A stretch of 64,000 nt of DNA from contig NC_056539.1 in NCBI RefSeq assembly GCF_910596095.1, forward strand, positions 13,712,501 through 13,776,500, written 5' to 3'. Under the pieces are notes generated by a model. It was not told the origin of the DNA. It searched no databases and worked only from the letters and a program-made list of their open reading frames with translations. The DNA comes from Thunnus maccoyii (Eukaryota > Chordata > Actinopteri > Scombriformes > Scombridae). Both the position numbers and the translations under genes were made by a program. Below, piece after piece: positions 37,250 to 50,600 of this stretch (its first letter is position 1; every line of letters begins with the position of its first letter).

Positions 37250-40200
37250 TCTGTAATTGGATCCTATGTTTACTGGAATGCCAAGTGTCTGCTGCTCTTT
37301 ACAACAGTTTTCATCCTCACTGCAGATTATATTTAGATCTGTCGGCTGGTCAGCTTCCCTCGGGGACCCTGGGCTTTTCCTATTGTGGGCAGCATATTTA
37401 CAGTGGACCACAACAGGACCCATGAGAGTCTAACACACGTAGATCAACCAATGTCAAAAATGCAAGAGGTCAACTGAATCTTCCTGTTATATCTCAGATG
37501 GTTAGTGACATTATTCTCTACTCACTGTCTTCATCCCATTTTCCCTCTTTTCCTTTGAAAATATAAAAGTGTGTCAGTAGTAAAGGTAAATTAAACAACA
37601 CCATTTTTATAACATGGACTGTCAATGTTTCATATTTAATGTGTAAAAGAATTTTCCTTAATTTCCATCATTTTACCTACATACCTAACTTGCTCAACTT
37701 TCCCATCAGGTGTAGTTTCCAGTAGTGGAAATGCGTGAGAGCAACAGAGGTGTTTTGCACTTTCAACCCTCAGATATTTTGGATTTGGCAAGAAATCACT
37801 TGAACCTATCATCTTGGATGAATTTGCATATTGTGCAAAAGACATCATTGGCTATAAAGGTACACGGCAAATCCACAGTGACACATTAAGAAATTAACAC
37901 AATTGAAACTTAATTTTCGGCATAATTGTGAAGGTAAGTCATTCAAGCCACACTTAGTCATCAACAACGCTGTCTCCAACATCTGCTCCCTGGTTTTTGG
38001 TCATTGCTGCAAGTATGGTGATGAGAAGTTCATGAAACTGATGAAGGTGTTTGACAAAGCTGTCCACATAGAGGACTCTGTTTGGGCACAGGTACTGCAT
38101 TTTAAAACTGTTAATGAAATCAAGGTACAAGTATGCAATAGATAGTAAACAAACAGCTCAAGATGGAAAGATGCACAAGAGCTGATTATTTCAGTACGCT
38201 GTCATACAAAGACTCATCCTGCTGTCAGAAATATCTTATCAATAAGTTGATGTCTCTGCAGCTTTACAACTCATTCCAGCACATCTGCAAGGATGTGAAG
38301 GACGTCATACAAGTAAAGCTTAAAGAGCAGACCAAAAAGGCTACATCAACCTCTACATGAATGAAATTCAGATGGTGATTCACAATAGATGTAACTCGGT
38401 GTTGCTTATGATGATGCTCAATGTTAAACATCATCACATTTTCATATATCTGCTTGTTTTGAGGAATAGGTCAGAACTAAACACTGTCAGTGTGTTGTAC
38501 TGTCATGACATTTCACTGTGAGGCACCACTCCTGGTTGGTATGTGTGTGAGAAGTGCAAAGACTAAATGTATCATGGCCTCTGCCTTACAGCACTATCTT
38601 TGAAGCCCTTATCTCTAGCAGCGTTCAGCTACTTCTAATCTAATGTTTTCAAGGTTTCAAAAGCTCTTCAGTACAGATTTCTAGGTTTTTACTCCACAAT
38701 TAATGTCGAATTCAAAGTTGCCAACATGAAAGACTATCACCTACTTTGAATTGTTCTGCAGCATGCTTTAACACTACATGTATTTGCATGTATTCTCAGA
38801 ATAAGTGGCTGGCTGACAATACTTTTGATGAGCAAAACCTGGTTATGTGAGTCTTGGATCTGTTTGTGGCTGGCTCTGAGACCACATCCACCACCCTGCA
38901 CTGGGCTTTCCTCTACATGACAAAGTACCCTGAGGTCCAGGGTAAGAGCGCTGACCAGGCCAATGAAGCACATGGGTAATAATGTGCACACTGGTGATGC
39001 CAAAGCAAATTTGTCGCTGTTAAATTTGTAGATATAAAAATTAACACCATTGTTTCTGGTCCACACCCATCGACTTTGTTTCATCATTCCTTTTACTCCA
39101 TGCTTACGAATATTGTGCAATCACCACTGTCCTTCACATCTACTAAATGTCTAACTAAGATGCTGTCTATCCTCTTATGTCTTGTTGCAAATCAACAGGG
39201 ACACAAATCAGTCTTTACTGATGTGGTAGTAATGCTGCAAAACTGCATTTCCCCATAAACCTTACAGATGTACTGTTGCAGCCTATTGATGAACTACTGT
39301 TTCAACGTTTGCCTTCATTGTTTCCCTTCTGTTGCACAGAAAAAGTCCAGGCTGAAATCAACAGAGTGTTTGGACAATCCAGACAGCCATCCACATGGAG
39401 GACTGTGCCAACTGTTGTGGGAAAATCTTCAAATGGGCCAATTAATCTTCAGGTCACCAACAACTTAGTATTAAACTCAAAACTTATTAGAGAAAGACTC
39501 AAAGAAATACACTTGAAGCTGGTAGAGTTCAATGTGAATAGGTTTACTCTGCATAAAGAGCAATACAAAGCAAACCGAGGCCTTGATCCCGGGATAAAGA
39601 ACCTAATGCAAAATCATAAAACATTAAATTATATACCTCTCATAACCACTCCTAATGTGGAGCTTATTTTCTGAAGTCCACCTTGCTTGACCTTTCACAT
39701 TTCTCACAATACACATGGCCTAGCTGCCTTCACTCATTGCACACAGAAAATCAAAATGTGACATTACTGATCATCACCTTCCAAATTCCCTTGGGAACTG
39801 TCTCTTATTGACGTAAATGTTATCTTTGAACTCTCACTGGCATATTTGTTTGATCATGGAAAGGCAGTTTTCCACCACACAACCTGCCCCACACTGATGC
39901 TGCCATCCACGAGATTCAGAGGATGGGCAACATAGTTCCTCTCAGCTTGCCTCATGTTACCAACAGGGATGTACAGCTGGGAGGCTGTGCCAAAGGTAAT
40001 TTCTGATAGTGTGATAGTGTGCATAGTGCAATAAATGACATGCAGTTTTCTCATACAATATTTATGAATTTTCATTATGATCCAATCACCAGGGTATAAT
40101 GGTAATTCCCAGTTTGACCTTGGTGCTGTTTGACAAGAATGAGTGGGAAACGCCCTTCACCTTTAACAAAGGACACTTTCTGAACAAGGAGGTAAAGTTT

Positions 40201-40770
40201 GTGAAGCTGCTTTCATCCCTTTCTCTGCTGGTGAGAAACACAATCATTTATTTAACTAGTATCTGTTTATTCTGGAGCTTAGGTCCTGTCTCAGCATACA
40301 CAGACAGGCCCAGAGGAAACTCAAAGAGAGAACTCAGACTTGAAAGAGGCCAGGGATCATAACTAAGTCCTTCTTGAGATGAGTGCAAGTCACTGAGCCA
40401 CTGTATTACCATAACACTAATTACTGACTGGAAGAATTCACACATTCAGCATTTTTTATGGAAGGCTCATGAAATATTCAGGCCAGGCTGGTACATTTTG
40501 TTTTGGATTTGCAGTGATAGTAATCTATTTTCCTCTTAAGGTAAGAAAAGTTAAAAAGACTATGAGCTGGGAATGTTGATGGTTATTTTATCCTACTAAT
40601 AGGCACTAGCAGGGCCTAACAAAACTGTGAGCCACAGAAAGTTTCAGTTTGTTTTCTTGTCTCAGGTAAGCGGCTGTGTCTCGGGGAGAACCTGGCCAGG
40701 GTGGAGCTTTTCCTCTTCTTCACCTCTTTCATGCAGCACTGTGCTTGCCCCATGCCCTGCTTTGGTATTA
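37250..40770 (+). pseudogene. Decayed CYP2-family cytochrome P450
   Basis: Remnants of a CYP2-type monooxygenase in exon order. They are the N-terminal anchor and Pro-rich hinge (FPRGPWAFPIVGSIF, 37340-37390), exon 3 text FALSTLRYFGFGKKSLEP (37743-37800), NNAVSNICSLVFG (37950-38000), LYNSFQHICKDV (38262-38300), the I helix LDLFVAGSETTSTTL (38851-38900), VQAEINRVFGQSRQP, HEIQRMGNIVPL, DKNEWETPFTFN and the heme loop KRLCLGENLARVELF with its Cys at 40677-40679. Breaks include in-frame stops at 37334-37336, 37736-37738 (TGA for Trp) and 38848-38850, frameshifts in exons 7 and 8, no recognisable exon 2, and an insertion of about 470 bp in exon 7 (39413-39883). It cannot make a P450. Which CYP2 subfamily it came from is not clear. 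Confidence 0.88.
39413..39883. mobile_element. Insertion inside P450 exon 7
   Basis: P450 coding text runs up to GCCAAC at 39407-39412 and resumes at CTGCCCCACACTGATGC (39884 on). The inserted DNA starts TGTTGTGGGAAAA and ends TTTTCCACCACA, an imperfect inverted repeat, and is flanked by CAAC on both sides (39409-39412 and 39880-39883). A small nonautonomous DNA transposon is the likely source; the 4-bp duplication could be coincidence. Confidence 0.55.
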
Positions 40771-41094
40771 CTCTTTCACCCATTATAAAATCTGTGAAGT
40801 GTAGTCCTCTAACTCAAACTCTTACATGTTTTTGTATTTCGTATATGTATTTTTTAAATTCTTGTTGTATACCAGAGTATTCAGTTTAATTCATAATGTA
40901 TTATCACCATGAAGTTCTTCTGCTATATTAAAAGCAGTAAAGGGTAGTGGTTTTAGTCATGACCCAGAGTGCTAATCTTCAAGCTGTTTGGCCAGTTTGG
41001 CCACTAACATCGTATTACCTTATTAAAGATTCCCTCCACACATTTTAAGACATATATAAAATACTCTACTTTGAATAATTATTTGTGTGTAATA

Positions 41095-41545
41095 TGGTTT
41101 TTCCACAAAAAAAATGTTCAATTATCTCATTAAAATCCCTAAAATGACATCTACTCCTCCCTGATTAAACATTTTAGTATCTATGAATATGCAAATGTTA
41201 TTCATTTAAAAAGTTTTAGTTAGATACAAACTGTTTCCTACTTCACTGTAAGGTCCATTCTCAGTGTATGTGCACTGGAACCTTCTAGTTTCCACATCAC
41301 ACTTGTGCAAGTTGAATACTGGACCACAACTGGCTCCAAACTGGTTGTGATGTCACAAATCATGATCATAAGTATGCACGCCTAAACTCAGATTTTGGTG
41401 AGCACAGAGAAACTTTCCTTCCACAGCAGATGAATGTGAAAACAGCCTTTTAGTGTCAACCTCTGCACATTCATCATTCTACACAGTGAAGCTCAAACAT
41501 CCAAATGAAGGAACAAAAGGCGTGGAGGGGGAATTGAAGTTATTC
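41095..41545 (-). repeat. Interspersed repeat, copy B of an inverted pair
   Basis: Reverse-complement partner of 34852-35275, with the same order of shared words. The two copies bracket the SINE, the Tc1-like fragment and the P450 pseudogene. Confidence 0.75.
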
Positions 41546-42415
41546 TGGCTCATGATTTAGCAATACAAATGCCTATTTACAATACACATCCAGCACACAT
41601 GGAGCAATACTAACATTTATATAGTGTCATGTTTCTGCCACCTGACAAATGTTAGTACAATGTGTTTTACTGGACTGCAATGTAAGTAAGGTCAAGGACT
41701 TCTGTCTGTTTGATAAAAGGGCAGATACCAGTGCTGCACAGCAATAAGAATAAGATATAATACTGTACTTTCATGCACTGCAGTCCTGTCAATGTCAATT
41801 TAAAGTAATAAACAAAAGTACTGCTATTGTGAGTTGCTTTTAATAAGCTTTGTCATTCACACAGACATCAACCTCAAAAACATGTACAACGAGTGTGTTT
41901 TTCTATTTTTATTAGGAATATTCTTTGAAGTGAAATCTTTAAGTAAGACCTTACACTGACTCGAGGCATTTTTTTCTCACTGTCTATACTCAAAAATAAA
42001 AGACAAAGATTAACAGGAGTTCACACAATGTTCACAATATTGACATCATTTTATAAAAAAAAAAACCATTTGATAACTTTCAGCTGCCATATACAAACAG
42101 TACAAATAAAAAATCCATTGTACATTTTACTCTTGAGGGATATTTCACATGAAATGGAAACAATATATATTTGTGTACAAAACTGATTTTAAAGGTAATT
42201 AGATCAAATAAACAGCCTTTATGATTCAGATCGTGTCCCCTTTTCATTTCAACACAGGGGCTTTCTATATGGGTGAAACTCAGAGAAGCCACAACACCTT
42301 GACACAGTTACATTTAATTTTATAGTTTACAGATGATCTCATCTCATTTCTATGTTGTCATGTAGCCCTAAATGTTGTCTAGTGAGTGTGGCTGTGGCTT
42401 TTTAGTGAAGTTTCC

Positions 42416-43901
42416 TCATCTGCCCTTCCTCTCTGGACACTGGATTTTGTAGCCCACCCTGTAGGCCTGCAGGTACACACGTGCCTGGTTTATCCTGAAA
42501 ACACAACAATAAAGCAGACACAGCTTTGTCATATTGCATTATAATTATACAGTGATTTAACATGACTTTTTCACATGTTAAATTATGGTACATAAATCCT
42601 AATGTAACACACATCTAATATTTGCTTATGCCATAATGATTTATCATGAACTTACTTAGCTGACATTCCTAATTGATATCTATTAAAGTAAATGCATAAA
42701 GAAGAGTGTAGATGACAGGAAAGATCTTACAAAGTCAGTTTATAACTTTATGACACTCTAAAACAGTCGTATGACATATAAAGTTCACCCATCTGCTGCT
42801 CCAACCAGATAACAACAAGTTCATACACTACTTCAAAATGGAGGCTGTAATAGGGAAACAGAAAACCTGTATTTCGTGCAAAGCTGAACTCCCAGCGGTC
42901 CACAGCGGTCAACGTAACTCTCTTTAAACGCCTTCCTCACTGCTCGAGCCATACTGACCACCGTGGTGACCACAGGGCACGTCCTGGGACACACACAATC
43001 AATCACACATCCATGAGAATAAAGGGACAGTATTTTAATCACATGACAAATATGTATCTGCAGAGCAAAGCCTCTCTTTTTTATTGTCTTTAACCAAACC
43101 TTCTCACATTTTTAACTGCTCTACAGTGACCACATTTCATTCTCTAGACAAAAACAGAAAGCCTTGTGAGACATTTTCTTGACATTTATGTAGGTAGGTT
43201 CTCTGGTATTATCAACAAGTTATTTGCCACTATTGTTAAAACTTGACTTTAGCTTTAATAATAGCAAAGTGGAAGATCATCACACGCTTACTTGTGCGCT
43301 GCCATTAACTGTAATTATTGGTTTGACTAAGAGGGCTTTCAGATTGACACTATCTATGTATGAAACAATGGATGTGTTCCCATGTATTTTAGTGAGCTTC
43401 ATGAGTTGTCAGTGGGTGTGATGCATAGCAGTACAGTTGACCCAGTTCATGTGCAGTAGAAATATTGAGGCTAGGATGGCACTACAGCGTCCATCAGGAA
43501 AGTACAGGCCCTTTTTCATGTGACTTGTTGATGTTGTTGCACTTGTTTAATCATGTATGCCACATGATGAAAGTTTACATTATGGATTTTTAAATACCCT
43601 GAGTGAAAAAGCAGAGCAGCAAAGAGGAGGAGACTGACTGCGGATCACAGAAAAGCTGGTGTAATTTATGAGCATGTTCGTGGTGTATCTGTTGGTGTTA
43701 TTCATGCTTACAGTCTCTCACAGCGCAGGCCTGCAGTGCCCTCTGGACAGCTGCAGGTGTTGTGGGGACTGCAGGTGGCTCCGTGCTGGCAGGGTGGCAC
43801 ACAGGGGGTGGTCACCGCTGCAGACACAGCAGACAGCAAGAGTCTTAATGCAAAGTGAAGCCAATAAAGGTCTTTCACACACACGCATACATGCACACAT
43901 C

Positions 43902-43938
<37 letters not shown>

Positions 43939-44567
43939 TAACCTGTTTCACAGAGACTTCCAGTGAAACCTTTGGCACAGCGGCACCTGTTGAGGCCCAC
44001 ACACACTCCGCTGTTCTTACACGGCTTCTGACACTGAACAGGCTCTGAGGGACACATACACTATGTTTATGGTAGAAATTCACAAACTTATTGCTGTTAT
44101 TTCAGTAGGGAAATTGGTTGGTTGTTTATTTGAATTGGATCCATTATTGTTTTGAACTCTCCATCCACAAGCCAATAACATATTCATGCACCTCATCAGA
44201 TTAAAAGCTATTAGAAATTATGAAATCTTTTTAATTTTTTATGTTTTGTGTTACTTACTGCTGTGCAGCAAAAAAATATCAGCAGTAGGGAAACAATGAT
44301 TTTTATGTTGATATGTTATTGATATTGTTGTTGTTGTTTTCTTAGGTTTATTATCTTAAAACATGGGTTGAACTCAGGTCCTGTGTGTAAAAGGCATGCT
44401 GGGTAGTAGTATTTCAAATATAAAACAATGATAAGATACAGACAGAATGTGTAATCTCACCTATCTGGCAGCGAGCTCCTTGCCATCCACCAGCACAGGT
44501 GCACTTATTGACATCCACACATCTTCCCCCGTTTTGACAGGCAGGCGTGCACAGGGCTACAAAACAT

Positions 44568-44602
<35 letters not shown>

Positions 44603-47600
44603 AAGCTAAATCAACGTAGGAAAATGAAACTTTGAGGAAACACAGTTGTCACATTCACAATTTTTAAATTATCCTGTTGTTTTTCCATCAGCCGTTATAT
44701 CAAAGACTGCATATTTTAACAGACACTGCTGGTAACAAGCATGCAGGCAGGGAGATATAAAAGGCATCTAGCTACCCCCCAGAAGTACCTGGTGTAACTG
44801 ATGCCAGATGTGTTGGTGGTTTTGTTACTCACGCAAGAGGCACTGATGCCCGGTGTAGTCAGAGGGACATTGGCAGGTATCAGGCCCCACACAGCGACCA
44901 CCATTGGCACAGGGCAACTCACAAACCGCTGAGAGAGATGCAGGGAAAGAGACATGAAGAAAAAGTCAGGAAAAATAGGGATGAAAATGGTAAAAGATAA
45001 ATAAGACTAAGAGTCGACAGCCATTGTAGCAGTTCTGTGAGGTTGTACTTAGGCAAAGTGGTGTGTTGAGCATGCTCACAATGACAATATTAACATACTG
45101 ATGTTTAGCAGTTAGATGTGCTATCATTTGCTAATTAGCAGTAAACACAAGTACAGCTGAAACTGATGGAATGTCATATGTTTTGCAGGTATTTGGTCAT
45201 AAATCAAAGTATTGGAATTGGAGATTAATTTTAATGGTAACACTAGAGGAAACGTTAAAGAGTCAAAATCTTTAGTGTTCATCATCTGGGGAGCATGGAT
45301 ATCTGTACACATTTCATACCAATCCATCTGATAGCCGTGGGGATGTTTCATTACCAAAAACCAAAACCAAAAATGTCAATCTCATGGTGGCGCTAGAGGA
45401 AACGTCAGGATTCATCCTGAGGGGGTCATAAATGTCTGTACCAAATGTCATTGCAATTCATCCCTCAGTTTTCAAAAAAATCTTACTATGAACAATGTCA
45501 ACCTCCTGGTGGTTAAACAAACATAGCATGAAAACATGTGTGCATTTTGGTATGTCAGAGAAAGTTTTTAGCACAGTCTGATTTGTTTACTTAATAAAAC
45601 ATCTATGCCCTTGTGTTTATAGACACCGTCTCTACAGTGTTTGCTTGTTCAGAAGTGGGCCAGGCCTTCATTAACATTCATGTCAAATGCAGAGTACCTG
45701 TGTGGCAGCCGGCTCCAGTCCAGCCTGGAGGACACAAACACTTGTTCCAGCGCATGCAGGTTCCCCCATGGGCACAGGGTGGCGAACACATGGCTGAAAC
45801 AACATGGATTTCATCCAGTACATCCATACATCATGATGATAACTCTCCCATAAGTAAAGCATACTATTTAATAAAGCAGCAATGATTCTCTCACTTGCTG
45901 TGTGCTTTTTAACAGAACAATGGTTACACAAAGTAAATAAATAGAGTACGTCTTGTTAATGAGATCACACTCACAAATGCATTGGCACTAACAGACTACT
46001 AGTGGGACAGTTCCATGATACTAAATAATACATTTGATGTCAACAGTGCAAGTTTGTACCTGAGCAGCCCAGACCAGGGTAGCCTGGAGGACAGTCACAG
46101 CTGTTTGGGGCCACACATACTCCGTAGTTCTGACAGGGAGGCTCACACACAGCTGGAAAAGCAGAGAAGTGAATAAACATATTTTTAAAACTAAACAAAG
46201 TGGAAAAAAAGTGTCAAAGTGAGAAAGTGTCATCCAACAGCTCTTCTTACTAATACTGCTGTCTAAAAGATTCATCATGATCATTGTATTGCAGTGGAAG
46301 TATGATGTTTGACTCACGCCGGCACTTGGTGAGGTCATCAGTTCGAACTTCATACCCTTCCCTGCAGGAACAGTTAAACCCACCAGGATGGTTCACACAG
46401 AGATGCTCACAGCCTCCGTTAGTGAAGTCCCCGCATTCGTCCACATCTTATGACAAAAGACAGAGGGACAGTTAGACAGACTGACACTTCCACACTGCAA
46501 AACAATGACAGTCTGTTAATTTCCTATTGGGCTGACTGACCAGGGAAACTTGGCTGCATGTGGACCTGAAACAAGCTTATCATCCAAGAAAAACGTCTTT
46601 ATTTTCCTACTGATGTGATTTCTTTTTATGAGAAGCCAGAGAAGTGAACAATGGATGAGAAGTTGATTGCAGCCATTCAAACCTTTCCAGCTCTTTTTTT
46701 TGTGAAAGACTGGAGCAATACATTTACATTTACAAAATGATAGTTGGAGAATCTTTGAAAGGTTGTTTCAGCAGATGGTGAAGTCTGAAGGAACTTGATG
46801 TTGATTTAGTTGAACATTGTATGTAATCAAAATTTTAAAAAGCTTATCAAACTTTGTGTTATAAAAATTATGATTACACTATGTATGAGTGTTACTATTT
46901 TATCTAGATCATGATGAATTGTTCCTGTCTTGTACTGCAACTCTGCAACATCAGCAGACTTATCAGCTAAGGTTAAAGGAAGTTCAGCATTATATTTGAA
47001 AAGAGGAAGATGTAGAAATTAAAATTTGTTGGAGAAAGGGTGAGACATGTCATCTGGGGGTCAGTTGGGCAAGATGGCTCCTAGACAGGAGAATTGAAAA
47101 CAGACATGACGTTATCTATAAGTCTGTATTTTGTCTGTAACGCCCACTTAAGATGTATAAAACCCTGTTGTAGGCGCTCCTCTGAGAGCCTTTTTCTTTG
47201 TAACCTAATCCTGCGTGTTGCATTGTGAAACGCTCCTTCTTGTACAAGAAAATAAATTCTGTTAAATTTGATACTTCAGCTCCAGTCTCTATTGTTTAAT
47301 GGTCATTAAGAAGAATTTTTTTTAACACTTTGCTGCACAGATACGACCTTGTATCAAATTATGTTAGTTGTTCCAAAAAACCAAAACGAAAAAATAATGG
47401 TGGTACATCACAAAATCACTGAGAAATGTATGAAGAAAAAACAGAATTTTCCAGGTCAAAATTTTGCAGCTGCACAAGATGAAATATATTCAATTGAGGC
47501 CCACAGTGAGCCCTTCATTAACAAAGGTGCGGGCAGGGCAAGGAGTGAAATTGAGTCTCACCCACGCAGCTCCTCAGGTCCTCACTCAGCTTCCAGCCTG

Positions 47601-50600
47601 CTCGACAGCTACACTGGACCTGGCCTTCAGCCCTCACAGTGCATATGTGCTCACAACCACCATTTCTCAGCTTACAGGATGAAACATCTGTTCAGGTGAA
47701 AAAGAAATGACAGAAAAAGATTTTAATATTGAATATTAACAGATTATAACAACATTTTAGGCAACTAAACTGTAAAAGTAGTAAAAACCATTAACAATTA
47801 CAGACTATATTCTATGGCATCTAAGAGACAAAAATTAGGTAACAAGTTTATGGAAAAAAACATTTTTTGGCTTGTTATTTGTGAAGTTTTCAAATTTGAC
47901 AAAGTTCCCCTCATAAGAAGGTTTTGTTGAGGTGCATAGCATCAAAAAGACTCAGACCTTAATCAGGTAAAATTCATTTGATCTTGCAGTTCACATCTTT
48001 AATAATTTCTGAGTAGAAAACAAAATAACATGCAGGCAACACTGTAATGGTGTTATGGGGAACGTACTGCTGCAGGTGATGTTGTCTGTGTCTAGCAGCA
48101 GAGGAGGTGGGCAGTGGCAATCATGTCCTCCTGGAGAATTGGTGCAAGTGTGGGAGCAGCCGCCATTCTGGAGTTTACATTCATCGATGTCTGAGTGAAC
48201 ACGCACATATACAGAGATACAAGGTAAACTCCTTTTCGAATGCACTTATCTCTCTGTGTAACAGATTCCTGACTGAGTTTGGCTTTCCCACCTCACTAAT
48301 CCTGTGCCCTCAGGACATCTACTTATGTATGGGCAGAAAAGATGCAGATGCACACACATACAAAATGAGAAGTGAAATAACATGGTATTCATGGTAGTTT
48401 TTGCATCTGGTGCATGCTTGTAAGTCACTGACGCTCAGCGTGATTAAATGACTGAAAATGAGTAGGTAAACAGCAGCGAGAAGTGAATGAGTGTCAGTGA
48501 GTAACTGACCTACACAGGTGTGGCCATCAATGTGCAGCTGGTAACCGGGCCTGCAGGAGCACTGGAAGGATCCCTGAGTGTTGGCACAAATGTGCTCACA
48601 GCTCCCGTTCAGTGCCAAACACTCATCCACATCTGGGGGATGAGAGACATTTAATTAACTCTTTTGTCATGGCACAACACAGCTCGTTCAGACTTTGGTC
48701 AGACACTTTTTTCGCAAATCAATTTAGAGTTTGTCTCAACAAGCTTGGATGGCCAGTCGAGAAGAGTTTGCAAAAGAGGACAAGTTGATAAGAGGAGGCT
48801 TGTTTGGATCAAAGGACCAAAACTGATGTTGATGCACAGGTCCAAGGAGAGACAATCCCTTTGATGCCCTCTGTTGGCCAGCTGAAGAACAACTTGGTAC
48901 TGACCTCAAACTTTGGGCATGTTATTGTGGATCACAGCTCATCTTGCAAACAGAAATACAGTCTATGAATTCTTTGACAGGCTGCAAAAGTGATTTGTTA
49001 TTAAGTGTTTGTCTCCACTGTACGGTATAGTAACATTTTAAACATGTTACCACACTGACTTGTTATACGTCATCTATCAGGTACACCAAGTATGTTAAAG
49101 GAAGTGCCATTTACAGTTTAATACTCTAACCATGTCTTGGCTAATCTTTAGTAAGCTCTTGTAGCTGGTGACAGAATTAGATGAATAATCTTCAAAGCTT
49201 TATCAATCACAGTGCAAACTGCAAAACGTTATCCACCAGTTACTTGCTTACTTTGATAAAATGACTATGTGTAAAGTTTAGATCCCCCTGGTGGTAAGGT
49301 CAAAAAAGACAAAGAAATGCATGCCATATTTTTATGCTAACCAAAACTCATGTGACTGAAAAAATGTGGAAAATGCTTGAATCACATAAAATGCTACATA
49401 TAGCAGCTTTAAATCTGCACTAACAGATTATTTGGCCATGTGGGGGCAGCAGAAACACACTGTTGACACAACACTGACATATAATAGAAAACAGTAGCTG
49501 CTCCAGTATGTACACAAGCTAATCACTAGCTTTGTCTGTCTGTTGTTTAGTGCTGGGAAGGTAGCATGCAGTGAGTTTTTAGAGCTTTTTTGCTGGAAAT
49601 GATGCCATGAGAGTGGCGAGAGTGAAACAAAACAGTCAAGTTACAGCTCGCAAAACCATAACAATGAGCTGGCAGTCACAAAAAATCTCTGTAGAGCTGA
49701 GGGTAGACAACAGAGTCAGGTGATAATTCTCTGTGGGTTTATCACTACGAACAACGTTTAAATCACAATTGTCATGTGATCCATGTTTGATATAAAAAAT
49801 ATTGATTATAGCTGCTTTAATAACTTAGTAAGTTTTACCCCCGTCAGTCTGAAGCAATTATCTAGGATAAACTAATGTTTGCTGTTGGAGGTAATGGATC
49901 ACCGAAGGGTTCCAAAGCTGGTTTTACCTGTGCAGTTGTGTCCATCATGGTTCAGCTGGTAGCCAGAGGCACACTGGCAGTTGTACCCTCCTGGCTCGTT
50001 GGTGCAGTTGTGTTCACAGTGGCCGTTGTTCAAAGCACACTCATCGATGTCTGCAAACAAGGAGAATCCTGAAGGACTGGTGTCTGGTGAGTGCTGTGTA
50101 CCCGAATGCTGCTAGCACATGCAAGCATTGTTTGTACGACACAAGTGTCACTGACAGACACTTAGCACTCACTGAGAACCACTGATGGCGCACACGTGTG
50201 CAAAATACACAAACATACACACACACACTGCTTACCCACCAAAACAAGAGTGTCCATCTCCATTGAAGCCCTGGTAGCACTGGCAGAAATACGAGCCAAT
50301 AATGTTGCCACACCGAGCGTTGGTGTCACAACCGTGACCACCTGATGCACACTCGTTCTCATCTGGAAAGAGAGAGATTGTTTTTTAAAGACTGGATCCA
50401 GAACTAAGTTCATTTCTATTCAATGAACGTTATTGTGCCACTTGGGATCATTTTAATGGAGGGCATAACAGTAAGCATTAAAACACACGCACGCAAAGAG
50501 GCCAACCCTGCCAACAGGAAACAGAGTTCTCTATGGAGGGACGTCAGCACTAATTGCTTACCTTCGCAGTGTGTGCCGTTTCCCCGGTAACCTGGCCGAC

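Noticed and set aside
39276-39674. 132-codon frame at the P450 locus as an intact gene
   Set aside because: The first part is a frameshifted piece of P450 exon 7 and the rest lies in an insertion.
43718-44083. 121-codon frame with a long CVCVCV stretch
   Set aside because: It is a CA microsatellite read through, overlapping true EGF exons in another frame.
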